A DNA stretch of 64,000 nucleotides from Bacteroidia bacterium (GCA_030654175.1 JAURXZ010000003.1:1-64000), one strand, 5' to 3'; positions 28,214-37,064 are shown, numbered from the stretch's first letter. The notes: generated by a model not told the origin, from the letters alone. Numbers and translations: made by a program.

Positions 28214-29653
28214 CTAAACCTTTATCCCTATTACCAGGATATCATCTACCTGCTCCAGATCTCCTTTCCATTTTTCAAAATGGTTGTCAAGAATATTTTT
28301 CTGCTCCCTGGCTGTTTTTTCATGATTTTCAATGAGCAGTTCCTTAAACTTACTGTATTTGAATTTCTTGCCCTTTTCCCCGCCAAATTGATCGGCATAT
28401 CCATCGGTAAACAAATAAATAGCATCGCCTTTTTCCAACTTGATCTTATGATTTGTAAATATTTTTGTTTTAGCTGTATCGGCACCTATCGCTTGTTTAT
28501 CGGCTTTAATTTCTATAAGCTCAATTTTCCCATCCACCTTTCCGTCAGCAAGCAAATCAGAAGTATTTCTCCTCACAATATATAAAGGATTATTTGCACC
28601 TGCATATTGTAGTTCCAGTTTTTCAAAATTAATTGAACAGAGTGCCATATCCATTCCATCTTTAATAGAACTTAATGTTTCAGAAACTTTTTTATTGAAT
28701 TGGGATAATGCATCCCCCGGATTATTAACAGTGGCCCTGTTTATTGTCTGATTTAAAATGGTGCTGCCAATAACACTCATTAAAGCTCCAGGAACTCCAT
28801 GTCCGGTGCAATCAACAGCAGCTAAAACAGCTACCTCCTGGGCTGGCTCATTGTTACGTGGTGTTGTTAATTTGGTGTCGAACCAATAAAAATCACCACT
28901 TACGATATCTTTAGGCTTGTACAAAATAAAATAATCTTTCATCACACTATCTATTTTTTCAAAAGGTGGTAATATCGCTTTCTGAATATTGAGGGCATAG
29001 TTGATACTGTCTTTGATATCCTTATTTTTTTCTTCGATAATTTCGTTTTTAATAGCTAACTGGTCGTTGGATTCGGCCAAAGCTAATCGGGATATGATCT
29101 CTTTTTTTGTAAGATTAGTACGTATATATATTTGTAAAATACTCAATAATGCTACTGTTAAGGTAATTAAACCGCCATTTATTAATATTTGACTTAAAAC
29201 CATAGGACTGTTCATCCAAAATAAAATAACACTTGCAATCAACGAAGCCGCTACTACAATTATAGAATAAATTGGTTTCCAGAGGATAAACATCCCTGCA
29301 GCAACAAACAAGGTAATATAAGCAAAGGTATGTTTCTGAAATTCTGCACCATCCAATACACTGTACATATAAGCGTTTTGAATAGAAATACCAAGAACAG
29401 GAATTAAAACAATTATTTCGGGATGATGAACAAGTTTGTTTTTTAATAAAACAGCTATTAGTGTGAGAAAAGAAACAACAATACGAAATAATAAAAAATC
29501 CGTAAAATGAGCTGGGCTGTTAAAATAGTCGCCAATAGCAAAAACAAGATTTAATACAAGTCCTACCCTTGCTATCAACAAGTGATTCTTAAAAGCAGTG
29601 GCATTTAACTCAGTTACCCAATCAACTTTACTATTCAAAGTACGTTTCGTCAT
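28214..29653 (-). CDS. Membrane-anchored SpoIIE-type PP2C serine phosphatase (second copy)
   Basis: 479 residues. An N-terminal region with about six hydrophobic segments (to about 185) is followed by a coiled linker (EIIEEKNKDIKDSINYALNIQKAI) and the phosphatase domain. Motifs are SGDFYWFD, AAVDCTGHGVPGALMSVIG, DGMDMALC and FTDGYADQFGGEKGKKFKYS. The domain aligns closely with the protein at 5865-7322, so these are paralogues. Its position upstream of two giant surface proteins, on the same strand, suggests but does not prove a role in controlling them. A TATATTTG -7-like element lies at 29677-29684. Confidence 0.88.
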   Translation of the reverse strand: MTKRTLNSKVDWVTELNATAFKNHLLIARVGLVLNLVFAIGDYFNSPAHFTDFLLFRIVVSFLTLIAVLLKNKLVHHPEIIVLIPVLGISIQNAYMYSVLDGAEFQKHTFAYITLFVAAGMFILWKPIYSIIVVAASLIASVILFWMNSPMVLSQILINGGLITLTVALLSILQIYIRTNLTKKEIISRLALAESNDQLAIKNEIIEEKNKDIKDSINYALNIQKAILPPFEKIDSVMKDYFILYKPKDIVSGDFYWFDTKLTTPRNNEPAQEVAVLAAVDCTGHGVPGALMSVIGSTILNQTINRATVNNPGDALSQFNKKVSETLSSIKDGMDMALCSINFEKLELQYAGANNPLYIVRRNTSDLLADGKVDGKIELIEIKADKQAIGADTAKTKIFTNHKIKLEKGDAIYLFTDGYADQFGGEKGKKFKYSKFKELLIENHEKTAREQKNILDNHFEKWKGDLEQVDDILVIGIKV

Positions 29654-29708
29654 CTATATTTATTTGTTATCCTTGCCAAATATAAAACAAATAGGCCATA
29701 AAAATTTC

Positions 29709-29716
29709 TACTTTTG
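29709..29716 (+). promoter_or_regulatory. Candidate -7 element for the methyltransferase gene
   Basis: TACTTTTG, a TAnnTTTG match, lies 17 nt before the start codon at 29734, in the divergent gap that also holds TATATTTG on the minus strand (29677-29684) for the phosphatase gene. No clear -33 element was found. Confidence 0.45.
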
Positions 29717-29733
29717 CACAAATATTAAAAAGT

Positions 29734-30477
29734 ATGGTTGAGGATAAAAATGAGGGATGGTTTGAAAATTGGTTTGACTCGCCCTATTATCATATTTTAT
29801 ACAAACAACGTGATTTCTGCGAAGCCGAATTGTTCATTGACAATCTGATCGATCATTTAAAACCGGAAAAACATTCCAAATTTCTTGATCTGGGTTGCGG
29901 CAGAGGCAGGCATTCCATTTATTTGAATAAAAAAGGATATGAAGTGATCGGATCTGACTTATCGCTTTCAAACATTAAATTCGCCTCACAATTTGAAAAC
30001 GAAAATTTGCGATTTTGTGTTGAAGATATGCGTAAAATAAAAGGTGAGGATCAATTCGATTATGTACTTAATCTTTTTACGAGTTTTGGATATTTCGAAA
30101 ATGAAGTTGATAACTATGAGACAATAAAATGCGTGAGCAAAGTACTCAAACCAAAAGGGATCTTTGTTCTTGATTTTATGAATGTTGAAAAAGTAATCGC
30201 CAATTTAGTAGTACACGAAATAAAAATCATTGATGATATTGAATTTAATATCACCCGGAGAACTGAGAATAACTTTATTGTAAAGCATATAACGTTTTCT
30301 GATCAGGGAAAAGAGTTTAATTTCCAGGAACGGGTAAAAGCAATTACTCTAAATGATTTTAAGAACTATTTTGATGTCAACAAACTTAAAATATTACATT
30401 TGTTTAGTAATTACAACCTCGAGAAATTTGATCTAAACACTTCTAACAGGTTAATAATTATTGGACAGAAAGAATAA
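29734..30477 (+). CDS. Class I SAM-dependent methyltransferase
   Basis: 247 residues with a Rossmann methyltransferase fold. Motif I is FLDLGCGRGRHSIYL and the acidic end of strand 2 is GSDLS. The line FDYVLNLFTSFGYFE follows, then a downstream LKPKGIFVLDFMN (motif post II). The N-terminus (WFENWFDSPYYHILYKQRD) is characteristic of a conserved Bacteroidota group whose substrate I do not know. It is followed by a 143-bp gap full of microrepeats and then the ZIP transporter. Confidence 0.85.
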   Translation: MVEDKNEGWFENWFDSPYYHILYKQRDFCEAELFIDNLIDHLKPEKHSKFLDLGCGRGRHSIYLNKKGYEVIGSDLSLSNIKFASQFENENLRFCVEDMRKIKGEDQFDYVLNLFTSFGYFENEVDNYETIKCVSKVLKPKGIFVLDFMNVEKVIANLVVHEIKIIDDIEFNITRRTENNFIVKHITFSDQGKEFNFQERVKAITLNDFKNYFDVNKLKILHLFSNYNLEKFDLNTSNRLIIIGQKE

Positions 30478-30479
30478 AA

Positions 30480-30619
30480 AATTTGAAAATGTGCTAATGT
30501 GAAAATGTGCTAATGTGTTACTAATTCAAAACCATATGCTAATTTGATTAATTAAACATGTTCATTTTCAAATTGTCATTTTCAAATTTTCAAATTGTTA
30601 AATTTTCAAATTAATCAAT
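30480..30619. repeat. Degenerate microrepeat array with inverted halves
   Basis: The first half repeats TTTGAAAATGTGCTAATGTG-like units and the second half repeats CATTTTCAAATT-like units, so the two halves are partly complementary. AATTTGAAAATGTGCTAAT occurs again, identically, in the parA-parB gap. The array ends directly at the ZIP transporter start. Confidence 0.65.
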
Positions 30620-30620
30620 A

Positions 30621-31331
30621 ATGAATTACCTGATGTATATATTACTTTTCCTTTCAGTTATTATTAGCGGATTAAGTGTGCTATTCATAAATATCAGCGG
30701 TAAAAATTTAAAGCTTATTCTTTCTTTCAGTGGTGCATTTTTATTTGCAATTTGTGCTTTACACCTTATCCCCGAAATATATTTATCAGGTACACCTAAT
30801 ATCGGCATTTACATTTTATTTGGTTTTTTTGCTCAAATATTACTTGAGTTTTTATCGGAAGGTATTGAGCATGGCCATATTCATGTTCACAAACATGCCG
30901 AAAACGCATTCCCTTATGCTATGATGCTAGGACTTTCCATTCATTCTTTTTTGGAAGGAATGCCACTTGCCAACAATGATATACATTCGCACAACTCGCT
31001 TTTAACAGGTATTGTAATGCATAATATACCTATTGCTATGGCATTAATGACCATGCTTCTGAAATCCCATATCAGCAAGCGGACTGCTATTTTATGGCTT
31101 GTTGTATTTGCATTAGTTACCCCACTTGGCACATTTACCAGCTATGCAATAGGTGAAAACATTATTGGAAATTTCTCTTCGTATTTCGATAGAATAATTG
31201 CGGTTGTAGTTGGAATATTTCTTCATATTTCTACCACCATACTTTTTGAATCAAGCGAAAATCATCGCTTTAATTTCATTAAATTTTTAGTGATCCTATC
31301 AGGAGCAGGGTTTGCTTTATTTAGTCTGTAA
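30621..31331 (+). CDS. ZIP family metal transporter
   Basis: 236 residues, about eight hydrophobic segments. A His-rich loop (GIEHGHIHVHKHAE, around residues 80-95) precedes the paired metal-binding helices HSFLEGMPLANN and HNIPIAMALMTMLL (ZIP TM4 and TM5 signatures). Import of Zn2+ or another divalent metal into the cytosol is the family function. No regulator is adjacent. Confidence 0.9.
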   Translation: MNYLMYILLFLSVIISGLSVLFINISGKNLKLILSFSGAFLFAICALHLIPEIYLSGTPNIGIYILFGFFAQILLEFLSEGIEHGHIHVHKHAENAFPYAMMLGLSIHSFLEGMPLANNDIHSHNSLLTGIVMHNIPIAMALMTMLLKSHISKRTAILWLVVFALVTPLGTFTSYAIGENIIGNFSSYFDRIIAVVVGIFLHISTTILFESSENHRFNFIKFLVILSGAGFALFSL

Positions 31332-31369
31332 ACTTGCTAAATAGTCTATATACTTGCTAAATTATTTTT

Positions 31370-31485
31370 GGGCGTTCCACTTTCTTGAAAAGAGAAAGTG
31401 GCGGGCTTTCCGCTGCAATCTTTTCTAAAAAGAAAAGCATTTACGCGGAATTTATCCTGAGCCTGACGAAGGAATCCCTAACGCG
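31370..31485. ncRNA. Structured intergenic element (candidate RNA or MITE-like repeat)
   Basis: A core of GGGCGTTCC, GCGGGCTTTCCGCTGCAATC and ATCCCTAACGCG is interrupted by two simple hairpins: CCACTTTC/GAAAGTGG (31377-31384 with 31394-31401) and CTTTTCT/AGAAAAG (31420-31426 with 31431-31437). CCGC (31410-31413) can pair with GCGG (31445-31448) to enclose the second hairpin. A conserved core with low-complexity hairpins inserted is unusual for a gene remnant. I recall similar GGGCGTTCC...GGCGGGCTTTCCGCTGCAATC strings from other Bacteroidota intergenic regions but cannot verify this here. Confidence 0.45.
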
Positions 31486-31540
31486 ATCTATCCATGAAAA
31501 GCAATGAATACATTCTCAAATAATCTTGGGAATTTTTACA

Positions 31541-31573
31541 AAAAAAAATGCACCCTCTCAGGTGCATTTTTTT
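31541..31573. terminator. Bidirectional terminator between ZIP and peroxiredoxin genes
   Basis: AAAAAAAATGCACC pairs with GGTGCATTTTTTT around CTCTCA. The symmetric A and T flanks suit termination of both converging genes. Confidence 0.85.
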
Positions 31574-31589
31574 ATAATGGAATTTATAA

Positions 31590-32060
31590 CTATTTCAATT
31601 TTGTCAATGCTGCTTTTACTGCATCAAAATCAGGATAATCACCGGCATTTTCCAAAACCTCTTTATGACGAATAATTCCATCCTTATCAATAACAAAAGC
31701 GGAACGTTTGCTCACTCCTTTTAGTCCAAGTATCCAATCGCTGCAAAGAACATCATAAGCGGTGGATACTTCTTTATTGAAGTCGGATAACAAAGCAAAA
31801 TTGTAATTATTTAATTCTTTGAATTTAGCCAGTGAAAAAGGCATATCAACAGAAATACCTAATACCACTGCATTTACATCATTATAGAATGACAACTCAT
31901 CACGTGTTTGACACAACTCTTTTGTACAAACACCTGTAAATGCTGCCGGGAAAAACAAAAGAACAACATTCTTTCCCTTAAAATCTTCTAATGAAACTTT
32001 ATTTTTATCCGAATCCACCAAGGTAAATGATGGTGCTTTTTGTCCTATTTCTATTTTCAT
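31590..32060 (-). CDS. Peroxiredoxin, BCP/AhpE-like
   Basis: 156-residue thiol peroxidase that reduces H2O2 and organic hydroperoxides. The active site is PAAFTGVCTKELC, with peroxidatic Cys45 and a second cysteine at Cys50, the spacing used for the resolving cysteine in many BCP enzymes. Arg in the conserved C-terminal region and the KRSAFVIDKDG strand support the fold. It is divergent from the AhpC-type peroxiredoxin at 32218, suggesting a shared peroxide-response control region. Confidence 0.9.
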   Translation of the reverse strand: MKIEIGQKAPSFTLVDSDKNKVSLEDFKGKNVVLLFFPAAFTGVCTKELCQTRDELSFYNDVNAVVLGISVDMPFSLAKFKELNNYNFALLSDFNKEVSTAYDVLCSDWILGLKGVSKRSAFVIDKDGIIRHKEVLENAGDYPDFDAVKAALTKLK

Positions 32061-32170
32061 CGCTCTATTTTTAAAATTTAGTTTAAATAATTACTTTTTA
32101 CAAGGCGATAAAGATAAAAGTTTATGCTTAAGAACTTCATTAAAAATATTATTCCAACGCTAAAATTTTG

Positions 32171-32178
32171 TAACTTTG
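32171..32178 (+). promoter_or_regulatory. Candidate -7 element for the AhpC-type peroxiredoxin
   Basis: TAACTTTG matches TAnnTTTG and lies 40 nt before the start codon at 32218 in the 157-bp divergent gap. A matching -33 element is not clear. Confidence 0.5.
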
Positions 32179-32217
32179 ACCGAAAAATTTTTATAAACCA
32201 TTAAAAACCAATATCCC

Positions 32218-32847
32218 ATGACATTAGTAGGAAAAAAAGCGCCATCATTTAAAGCGCAAGCAGTAGTATACGGTGGAGAAATTGTTAATGACTTTTCTCT
32301 TGATCAGTATATCGGTAAAAAACATGTTATTTTCTTTTTCTATCCAAAAGATTTCACTTTTGTTTGCCCTACAGAATTACATGCATTTCAGGATAAATTA
32401 GCAGAATTTGAAAAACGTAATGTAGCTGTAGTGGCTTGTTCAACTGATACAGAGCAGTCGCACTGGGGTTGGTTACAAACGCCAAAAGCACAAGGTGGAA
32501 TTCAAGGTGTTAAGTATCCAATTGTAGCAGACACTACAAAAACAATTTCAATGAATTTTGATGTATTGTTTGGTGAATATGAATTAGATGAAAACAATGC
32601 ATTGCTTGCAACCGGCCCTATGATCGCATACCGCGGTTTGTATTTAATTGACAAAAATGGCATTATCCGTCATCAATTGATCAATGACCTTTCCTTAGGC
32701 CGTAGCGTTGATGAAGCATTACGTATGGTTGATGCGTTACAATTCTGTGAAGAAAACGGTGAAGTTTGTCCTGCAAACTGGCACAAAGGTGATGATGCAA
32801 TGAAGGCAACTCACACAGATGTTGCTAATTATTTAGCAAAACATTAA
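32218..32847 (+). CDS. Typical 2-Cys peroxiredoxin (AhpC/Prx1 type)
   Basis: 209 residues. Peroxidatic Cys50 lies in FYPKDFTFVCPTE and resolving Cys184 in GEVCPANW, the typical 2-Cys arrangement in which the disulfide forms between subunits of a dimer. RHQLINDLSLGRSVDEALR is the Prx1 signature. No ahpF is adjacent, so electrons probably come from thioredoxin. A strong terminator follows. The gene is divergent from another peroxiredoxin. Confidence 0.95.
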   Translation: MTLVGKKAPSFKAQAVVYGGEIVNDFSLDQYIGKKHVIFFFYPKDFTFVCPTELHAFQDKLAEFEKRNVAVVACSTDTEQSHWGWLQTPKAQGGIQGVKYPIVADTTKTISMNFDVLFGEYELDENNALLATGPMIAYRGLYLIDKNGIIRHQLINDLSLGRSVDEALRMVDALQFCEENGEVCPANWHKGDDAMKATHTDVANYLAKH

Positions 32848-32870
32848 TCTTTATTTTTTTAAATAAACGA

Positions 32871-32903
32871 AAAGTACCTCTAAGTAAAATTAGAGGTACT
32901 TTT
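32871..32903 (+). terminator. Rho-independent terminator after the peroxiredoxin
   Basis: AAAGTACCTCTAA (32871-32883) pairs with TTAGAGGTACTTTT (32890-32903), followed by T-rich sequence. Confidence 0.85.
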
Positions 32904-32941
32904 TATTTTATATTTGTTCCCCATTTAAAAATCAATCTATA

Positions 32942-33586
32942 ATGAACAAAAAACTTCCAATCATTCTAAATGTTGTATTAGTTATCGCAGTAGCGGTATT
33001 ATATTACCTTCATTTTTCTACCTGTAATAATGCTTGTGGCACAACAGCGGAGGGCGATTCAACAATAGCTTCCAAACCGGCTATTATGTCGCCAAAAGAA
33101 ATTAAGGCTTCAAAAATTGTTTTTGTTAACAGTGATATTTTGAATAAAGAATATGAATTTGTGAAAGACCTGACTGCTGCTGCCCAAACCAAACAACAGC
33201 GCCTTGAAAATGCCTATCAAACAAAAGCGCAAAAATTTCAACAGGATTATACTGACCTTCAACAAAAAGCCAGCCAGGGCTTGTTATCCGAAAACCAAGG
33301 TGCTGCGGCACAGGAAGACCTGAAAAAACGGAAAGATGAATTAGATAAGATGGAGCTTCAGTTGCAAAGTTTAGTTGAAGAAATTCAAAAAAGTAATGAA
33401 GAAGTTCGTAAAACCGTTGTTGACTATGTTAAAGAATATAACAAAAAAGCAAATTATAATTTCATTTTAACTCATACCGATGGTCCCGGTGGCGTATTGA
33501 TATTAGCGAACGACAGTTTGGATATTACCAACGAAATTCTTGAAGGCCTGAATGCACAGTACAAAGCAAAAAAAGCGGGGAAATGA
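32942..33586 (+). CDS. OmpH/Skp-like periplasmic chaperone
   Basis: 214 residues. One N-terminal membrane segment (LPIILNVVLVIAVAVLYYL) is followed by a linker, then the OmpH/Skp pattern: KIVFVNSDILNKEYEF strand, a long charged helical hairpin (about 75-165, coiled coil), and closing NFILTHTDGPGGVLILANDSLDIT. Skp-type proteins hold unfolded outer-membrane proteins in the periplasm. It stays membrane-tethered here because the hydrophobic segment lacks a clear cleavage site. It lies between a terminator and a microrepeat array. Confidence 0.85.
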   Translation: MNKKLPIILNVVLVIAVAVLYYLHFSTCNNACGTTAEGDSTIASKPAIMSPKEIKASKIVFVNSDILNKEYEFVKDLTAAAQTKQQRLENAYQTKAQKFQQDYTDLQQKASQGLLSENQGAAAQEDLKKRKDELDKMELQLQSLVEEIQKSNEEVRKTVVDYVKEYNKKANYNFILTHTDGPGGVLILANDSLDITNEILEGLNAQYKAKKAGK

Positions 33587-33588
33587 TT

Positions 33589-33705
33589 TGCTGATTTTTT
33601 TGATGTGCTGATTTTTGATGTGCTAATGTGCTGATTTTTGATGTGCTGATGTGCTGATGTGTTGATGTGCTGATGTGCTGATTTGATGATGTGCTGATGA
33701 AAAGA
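33589..33705. repeat. Octamer microrepeat array (GATGTGCT)
   Basis: GATGTGCT repeats head to tail about six times at 33640-33680, with one GATGTGTT variant. The flanks hold degenerate GATGTGCTGATTTTT and GATGTGCTAATGTG units. GATGTGCTGATTT recurs at 41462-41474. It lies directly after the OmpH-like gene and before the MazG-like gene. Confidence 0.8.
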
Positions 33706-33749
33706 ATGAACTAATGAACAAGAACCAATTGAACTATTAAAATAAAATA

Positions 33750-34154
33750 ATGGCAACAAAAGGAAATTTAATAGAAAAAATTAAACATGTAGAACAATTT
33801 CACGATGTTTTTAAAATAGGGAATCGTTATACCCCTACTGCGGATCTTGATGAAAAAGAATACATGTTGCGTTATAATTTGATCAAAGAGGAAAACGAAG
33901 AATACCTTGAAGCTTGTAAGAATGGTGATCTGGTGGAAATAGCTGATGCTATTGGCGACCAGCTATATATTTTATTCGGAACTATTTTACGTCACGGCTT
34001 GCAGCATAAAATTGAAGAAGTATTTGATGAGATCCAGCGCAGCAATATGAGCAAGTTGGATGAAAAGGGAGAACCTATTTTTCGTGAAGATGGTAAAATA
34101 TTAAAAAGTAATTTATACTTCCGACCTGATATAAAATCAATATTAGAAAAGTAA
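33750..34154 (+). CDS. MazG-like nucleoside triphosphate pyrophosphohydrolase
   Basis: 134 residues with the all-alpha NTP pyrophosphatase pattern: LIKEENEEYLEA (EExxE metal site) and VEIADAIGDQLYIL (ExxxD on the following helix). The tail FREDGKILKSNLYFRPDIKSIL is shared with phosphoribosyl-ATP pyrophosphatase-like phage and bacterial proteins. It is likely to hydrolyse NTPs or dNTPs to monophosphates; the natural substrate is not evident. Confidence 0.82.
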   Translation: MATKGNLIEKIKHVEQFHDVFKIGNRYTPTADLDEKEYMLRYNLIKEENEEYLEACKNGDLVEIADAIGDQLYILFGTILRHGLQHKIEEVFDEIQRSNMSKLDEKGEPIFREDGKILKSNLYFRPDIKSILEK

Positions 34155-34174
34155 ATTCATTTCACCAATTAAAA

Positions 34175-34867
34175 TTAATTCTTCCGGGCCCTCACCATTT
34201 CTCTTTTTCCCGGAGGGCCGGGTAATGATTCAACAGTAAATCCAACACGCTTTAAGGTACGTTTCACTTCACCTTTGGCGCAGTAGGTAACCAGGCATCC
34301 GCCTGATTCAACAGAAGCAAATAGTTTAGCAAATATTTCTTCAGTCCACATTTCAGGCTGCACACCCGGACCAAATGCATCAAAATAAATCAGATGGTAA
34401 CTGTTTTCTAAAACGGCTTCCTGCAGTGTATTCTTTATTTTTAAAATGGTAAATTGATTGGAGAGTGCAACAGGTATTCCCCATTCGCATGCATGGATAG
34501 TAGTGTAAACAGGTTGAAGGACTTGCGCATTCAGCAATTCCACATAATTTAACTGGTCAGTTAAATCACCACTTACGGGGTATGCTTCAATTGCTGTATA
34601 ATGAATTTTTATATCTGATTTCTGGGTTTCAATATAGGTGAGCATCGCATTTAATCCGGTCCCTAAACCGATCTCTAAAATAGCAAGAGGCCCCTTCCCT
34701 CCCCTATACAAATCTGATGAACAGATAACAAATGGTTTTAATCCTGCGTCAATAAAAACATGTTTGCTTTCTTGTATTGCACCATGGATAGAATGGTAAT
34801 GTTCGTTTAATTCTTCAACAAAAAGAGAATGCGAGCCATCGGCTGTTTTTATTATTGTTCGAAGCAT
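34175..34867 (-). CDS. mnmD: tRNA 5-methylaminomethyl-2-thiouridine methyltransferase (MnmD-like)
   Basis: 230 residues, stand-alone MnmD (DUF752). It catalyses the last methylation of mnm5s2U at the tRNA wobble position without the MnmC oxidase half. SAM motif I is LEIGLGTGLNAMLT; IHYTAIEAYPV closes strand 2. The family signatures YFDAFGPGVQPEMWTEE and GGCLVTYCAKGEVKRTL are present, as is the C-terminal LPGPPGKREMVRARK. It is convergent with the MazG-like gene. Confidence 0.92.
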   Translation of the reverse strand: MLRTIIKTADGSHSLFVEELNEHYHSIHGAIQESKHVFIDAGLKPFVICSSDLYRGGKGPLAILEIGLGTGLNAMLTYIETQKSDIKIHYTAIEAYPVSGDLTDQLNYVELLNAQVLQPVYTTIHACEWGIPVALSNQFTILKIKNTLQEAVLENSYHLIYFDAFGPGVQPEMWTEEIFAKLFASVESGGCLVTYCAKGEVKRTLKRVGFTVESLPGPPGKREMVRARKN

Positions 34868-34953
34868 ATACGGTAAGAAAATATATTAGCCACAAATTTC
34901 ATGGATAAAAAATTCGTGAAATCCGTGGCTAAATTTAATAATAACCAATAGTT

Positions 34954-37008
34954 TTATTTACTCAAAACCTTGAACTCAGTTCTTCTGTTCATTTGACGGC
35001 CTTCATCAGTATCGTTACTTGCAATAGGCTGTTCTTTACCGTAACCAATAGAAGTGAGACGATCCGCTGCAATGCTCACTTTTACAAGGTAATCAAGAAT
35101 TGCCTTTGCACGGCTTTCAGATAATTTCTGATTGAATTCTGCCGATCCTTTTGAATCCGTGTATCCCGAAATTTCAATTTTTAATGAAGGAACATCGTTC
35201 AATAATTTTGTTAAACGCTCCAATTCATTAGTAGATTCAGGTCGAATGGTGGATTTGCCATAGTCAAAGAAAATGTTTTTCAAAATAATTTTGCTTCCCA
35301 CAGCAACATTTTCCAATGCCACATCTTTCACAACTTCCTGAAAGGCAGCAGTCATAGGGATATCAAAGTTCTCTGAATGGAACAGGTAATTTTCTTTTTT
35401 TACAGCAATACCATAATTTTTACCGGCAGGTAAGGAAACTAAATAGTTACCGGAAGCACTATTAGAAGTAAAACTAGCGATCACTTCGTTCTTTTGATTA
35501 TCAATGATCTCAATGGTTGCCTCCAATGGTTTTTGTGTTAAAGCATCAGTGACCACACCTTTTAAAATGGTTAATTGTGCTTCCTTGATCACAATGGTAG
35601 GTGCAATTACGGTTTCTTTAACCGGTGCGGCAAGGCTGGCAAGCAAATTATCTTCATTATTCAAAATCATTGGTTTTTCAGGACCCAGAAAAGTGATTAT
35701 GTAAATATCTTTTTCACCAAGCCCTTTTTCATTAAATGAAGAATAATAACCATGTTTACCGCTTGCGGAAATTACAAAAAACACATCATCATCCGTTGTA
35801 TTAACAGGATAACCAAGGTTTTCAGGAGCGCTCCAAACACCGTTTTCAAAAACCGTTTTAAAAATATCATATCCTCCCATTGTTTTATGCCCCTGAGAAC
35901 TGAAATACAATGTTTTTCCATTCGGGTGGATGAACACTCCTTCTTCGTTATATTTTGTATTAATAGTAGGCCCTAGATTTACAGCTTTCCCCCATTTACC
36001 TTTTTCATCTTTTGTGGAAATATAAATATCCCTTTCTCCTAAACCACCTTCCGGCTTATCGGAAACAAAATACACCGATTTACCATCAGGAGAATAGCAG
36101 GCGGATGACTCGTGAAATTCGGTATTAATATTTTTATTCATACGTTCGGGTTTACTCCAAACTGCACCTTTTAATTCCGATTCATATAAGTCACCATTAT
36201 TTTTTCCGATATAAATTAAAAATTTTTGTCCATCAGCCGATAAACCTGAGTTCGCATCATGATCGTCAGTATTGATCGGTGCGCCCATGTTTAATGCAGG
36301 TGTCCATTTACCATCATTTTTGGTTGAAATATAAATGTCTTCAAAATATTCATTGATGCCCGGATCAATTTTCCCACCGGTAGTATTTGCCCTACGTGAT
36401 GTAAAGAGCATAACGGATTCATCAGCGGAAATTACTGTTCCATAATCAGGAGACGGGGAGTTTACTTCCGAACCGGCATTATCAATAAATACACGTACTG
36501 GGTTTTTAACCAACTCTTTACCTGTATTACATTCTGCAATATGTTTATTTACATCGGCTGCAAATGCTTTGCCCTCATCAGTTGCGAGCGTTAAGGATCT
36601 CTGAAAAATTTCAAATTCAGTAATAGATTTATTCCATTGCATATCTAAATGATAGGCTTTCCCCAGCATATAATGTATTTGTGGATCAAATTCAGGATTA
36701 AGTTTTAATACTTTTTCAAGAAATGGAATTGATCTTAGTTTATTACTTGAATATAAATAACACTTACCAATTTTATAATTAAGTAAGGCATTGTTAGGAT
36801 TGAACTGATTTGCCGCAAAATAATGATACAAGGCCAATTTGTAAAACATAGGACCTTGTTCGTATAATTTGTCACCGGTATCAAGCCGGCCCTTAGCATC
36901 TCTGAATCCATCTTTATTGCTTGCAAAATTTTCTTTTAAAAATTCTACATTTTGTGCATAAGCATTAGAAGACAGTACTACAATTAATATAAAGATAATT
37001 TTTTTCAT
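34954..37008 (-). CDS. OmpA family protein with TPR, PD40 propeller and CRD (PorE-like)
   Basis: 684 residues. The signal peptide (ending SSNAYAQ) is followed by TPR repeats (about 40-150), a PD40 beta-propeller (about 180-430, with TLYFSSQGHKTMGGYDIFKT), a carboxypeptidase-regulatory-like domain (about 475-560) and a C-terminal OmpA peptidoglycan-binding domain (about 565-684: NIFFDYGKSTIRPES, ISGYTDSKGSAEFNQKLSESRA, GYGKEQPIASN). This order and length match PorE, a type IX secretion component that binds peptidoglycan. It is probably periplasmic, tethered to the inner face of the outer membrane. It is followed on the same strand by mnmD and preceded by a TPR gene 56 bp upstream. Confidence 0.88.
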   Translation of the reverse strand: MKKIIFILIVVLSSNAYAQNVEFLKENFASNKDGFRDAKGRLDTGDKLYEQGPMFYKLALYHYFAANQFNPNNALLNYKIGKCYLYSSNKLRSIPFLEKVLKLNPEFDPQIHYMLGKAYHLDMQWNKSITEFEIFQRSLTLATDEGKAFAADVNKHIAECNTGKELVKNPVRVFIDNAGSEVNSPSPDYGTVISADESVMLFTSRRANTTGGKIDPGINEYFEDIYISTKNDGKWTPALNMGAPINTDDHDANSGLSADGQKFLIYIGKNNGDLYESELKGAVWSKPERMNKNINTEFHESSACYSPDGKSVYFVSDKPEGGLGERDIYISTKDEKGKWGKAVNLGPTINTKYNEEGVFIHPNGKTLYFSSQGHKTMGGYDIFKTVFENGVWSAPENLGYPVNTTDDDVFFVISASGKHGYYSSFNEKGLGEKDIYIITFLGPEKPMILNNEDNLLASLAAPVKETVIAPTIVIKEAQLTILKGVVTDALTQKPLEATIEIIDNQKNEVIASFTSNSASGNYLVSLPAGKNYGIAVKKENYLFHSENFDIPMTAAFQEVVKDVALENVAVGSKIILKNIFFDYGKSTIRPESTNELERLTKLLNDVPSLKIEISGYTDSKGSAEFNQKLSESRAKAILDYLVKVSIAADRLTSIGYGKEQPIASNDTDEGRQMNRRTEFKVLSK

Positions 37009-37064
37009 ATTTTACATTTTTAAATTCCCTAAATCATCAAATCTCCAAATTTCTATTTCACTAA

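Noticed and set aside
33589-33705. GATGTGCT array considered as a CRISPR or origin iterons
   Set aside because: The period is 8 bp without spacers, there are no cas or rep genes nearby, and the array is degenerate.
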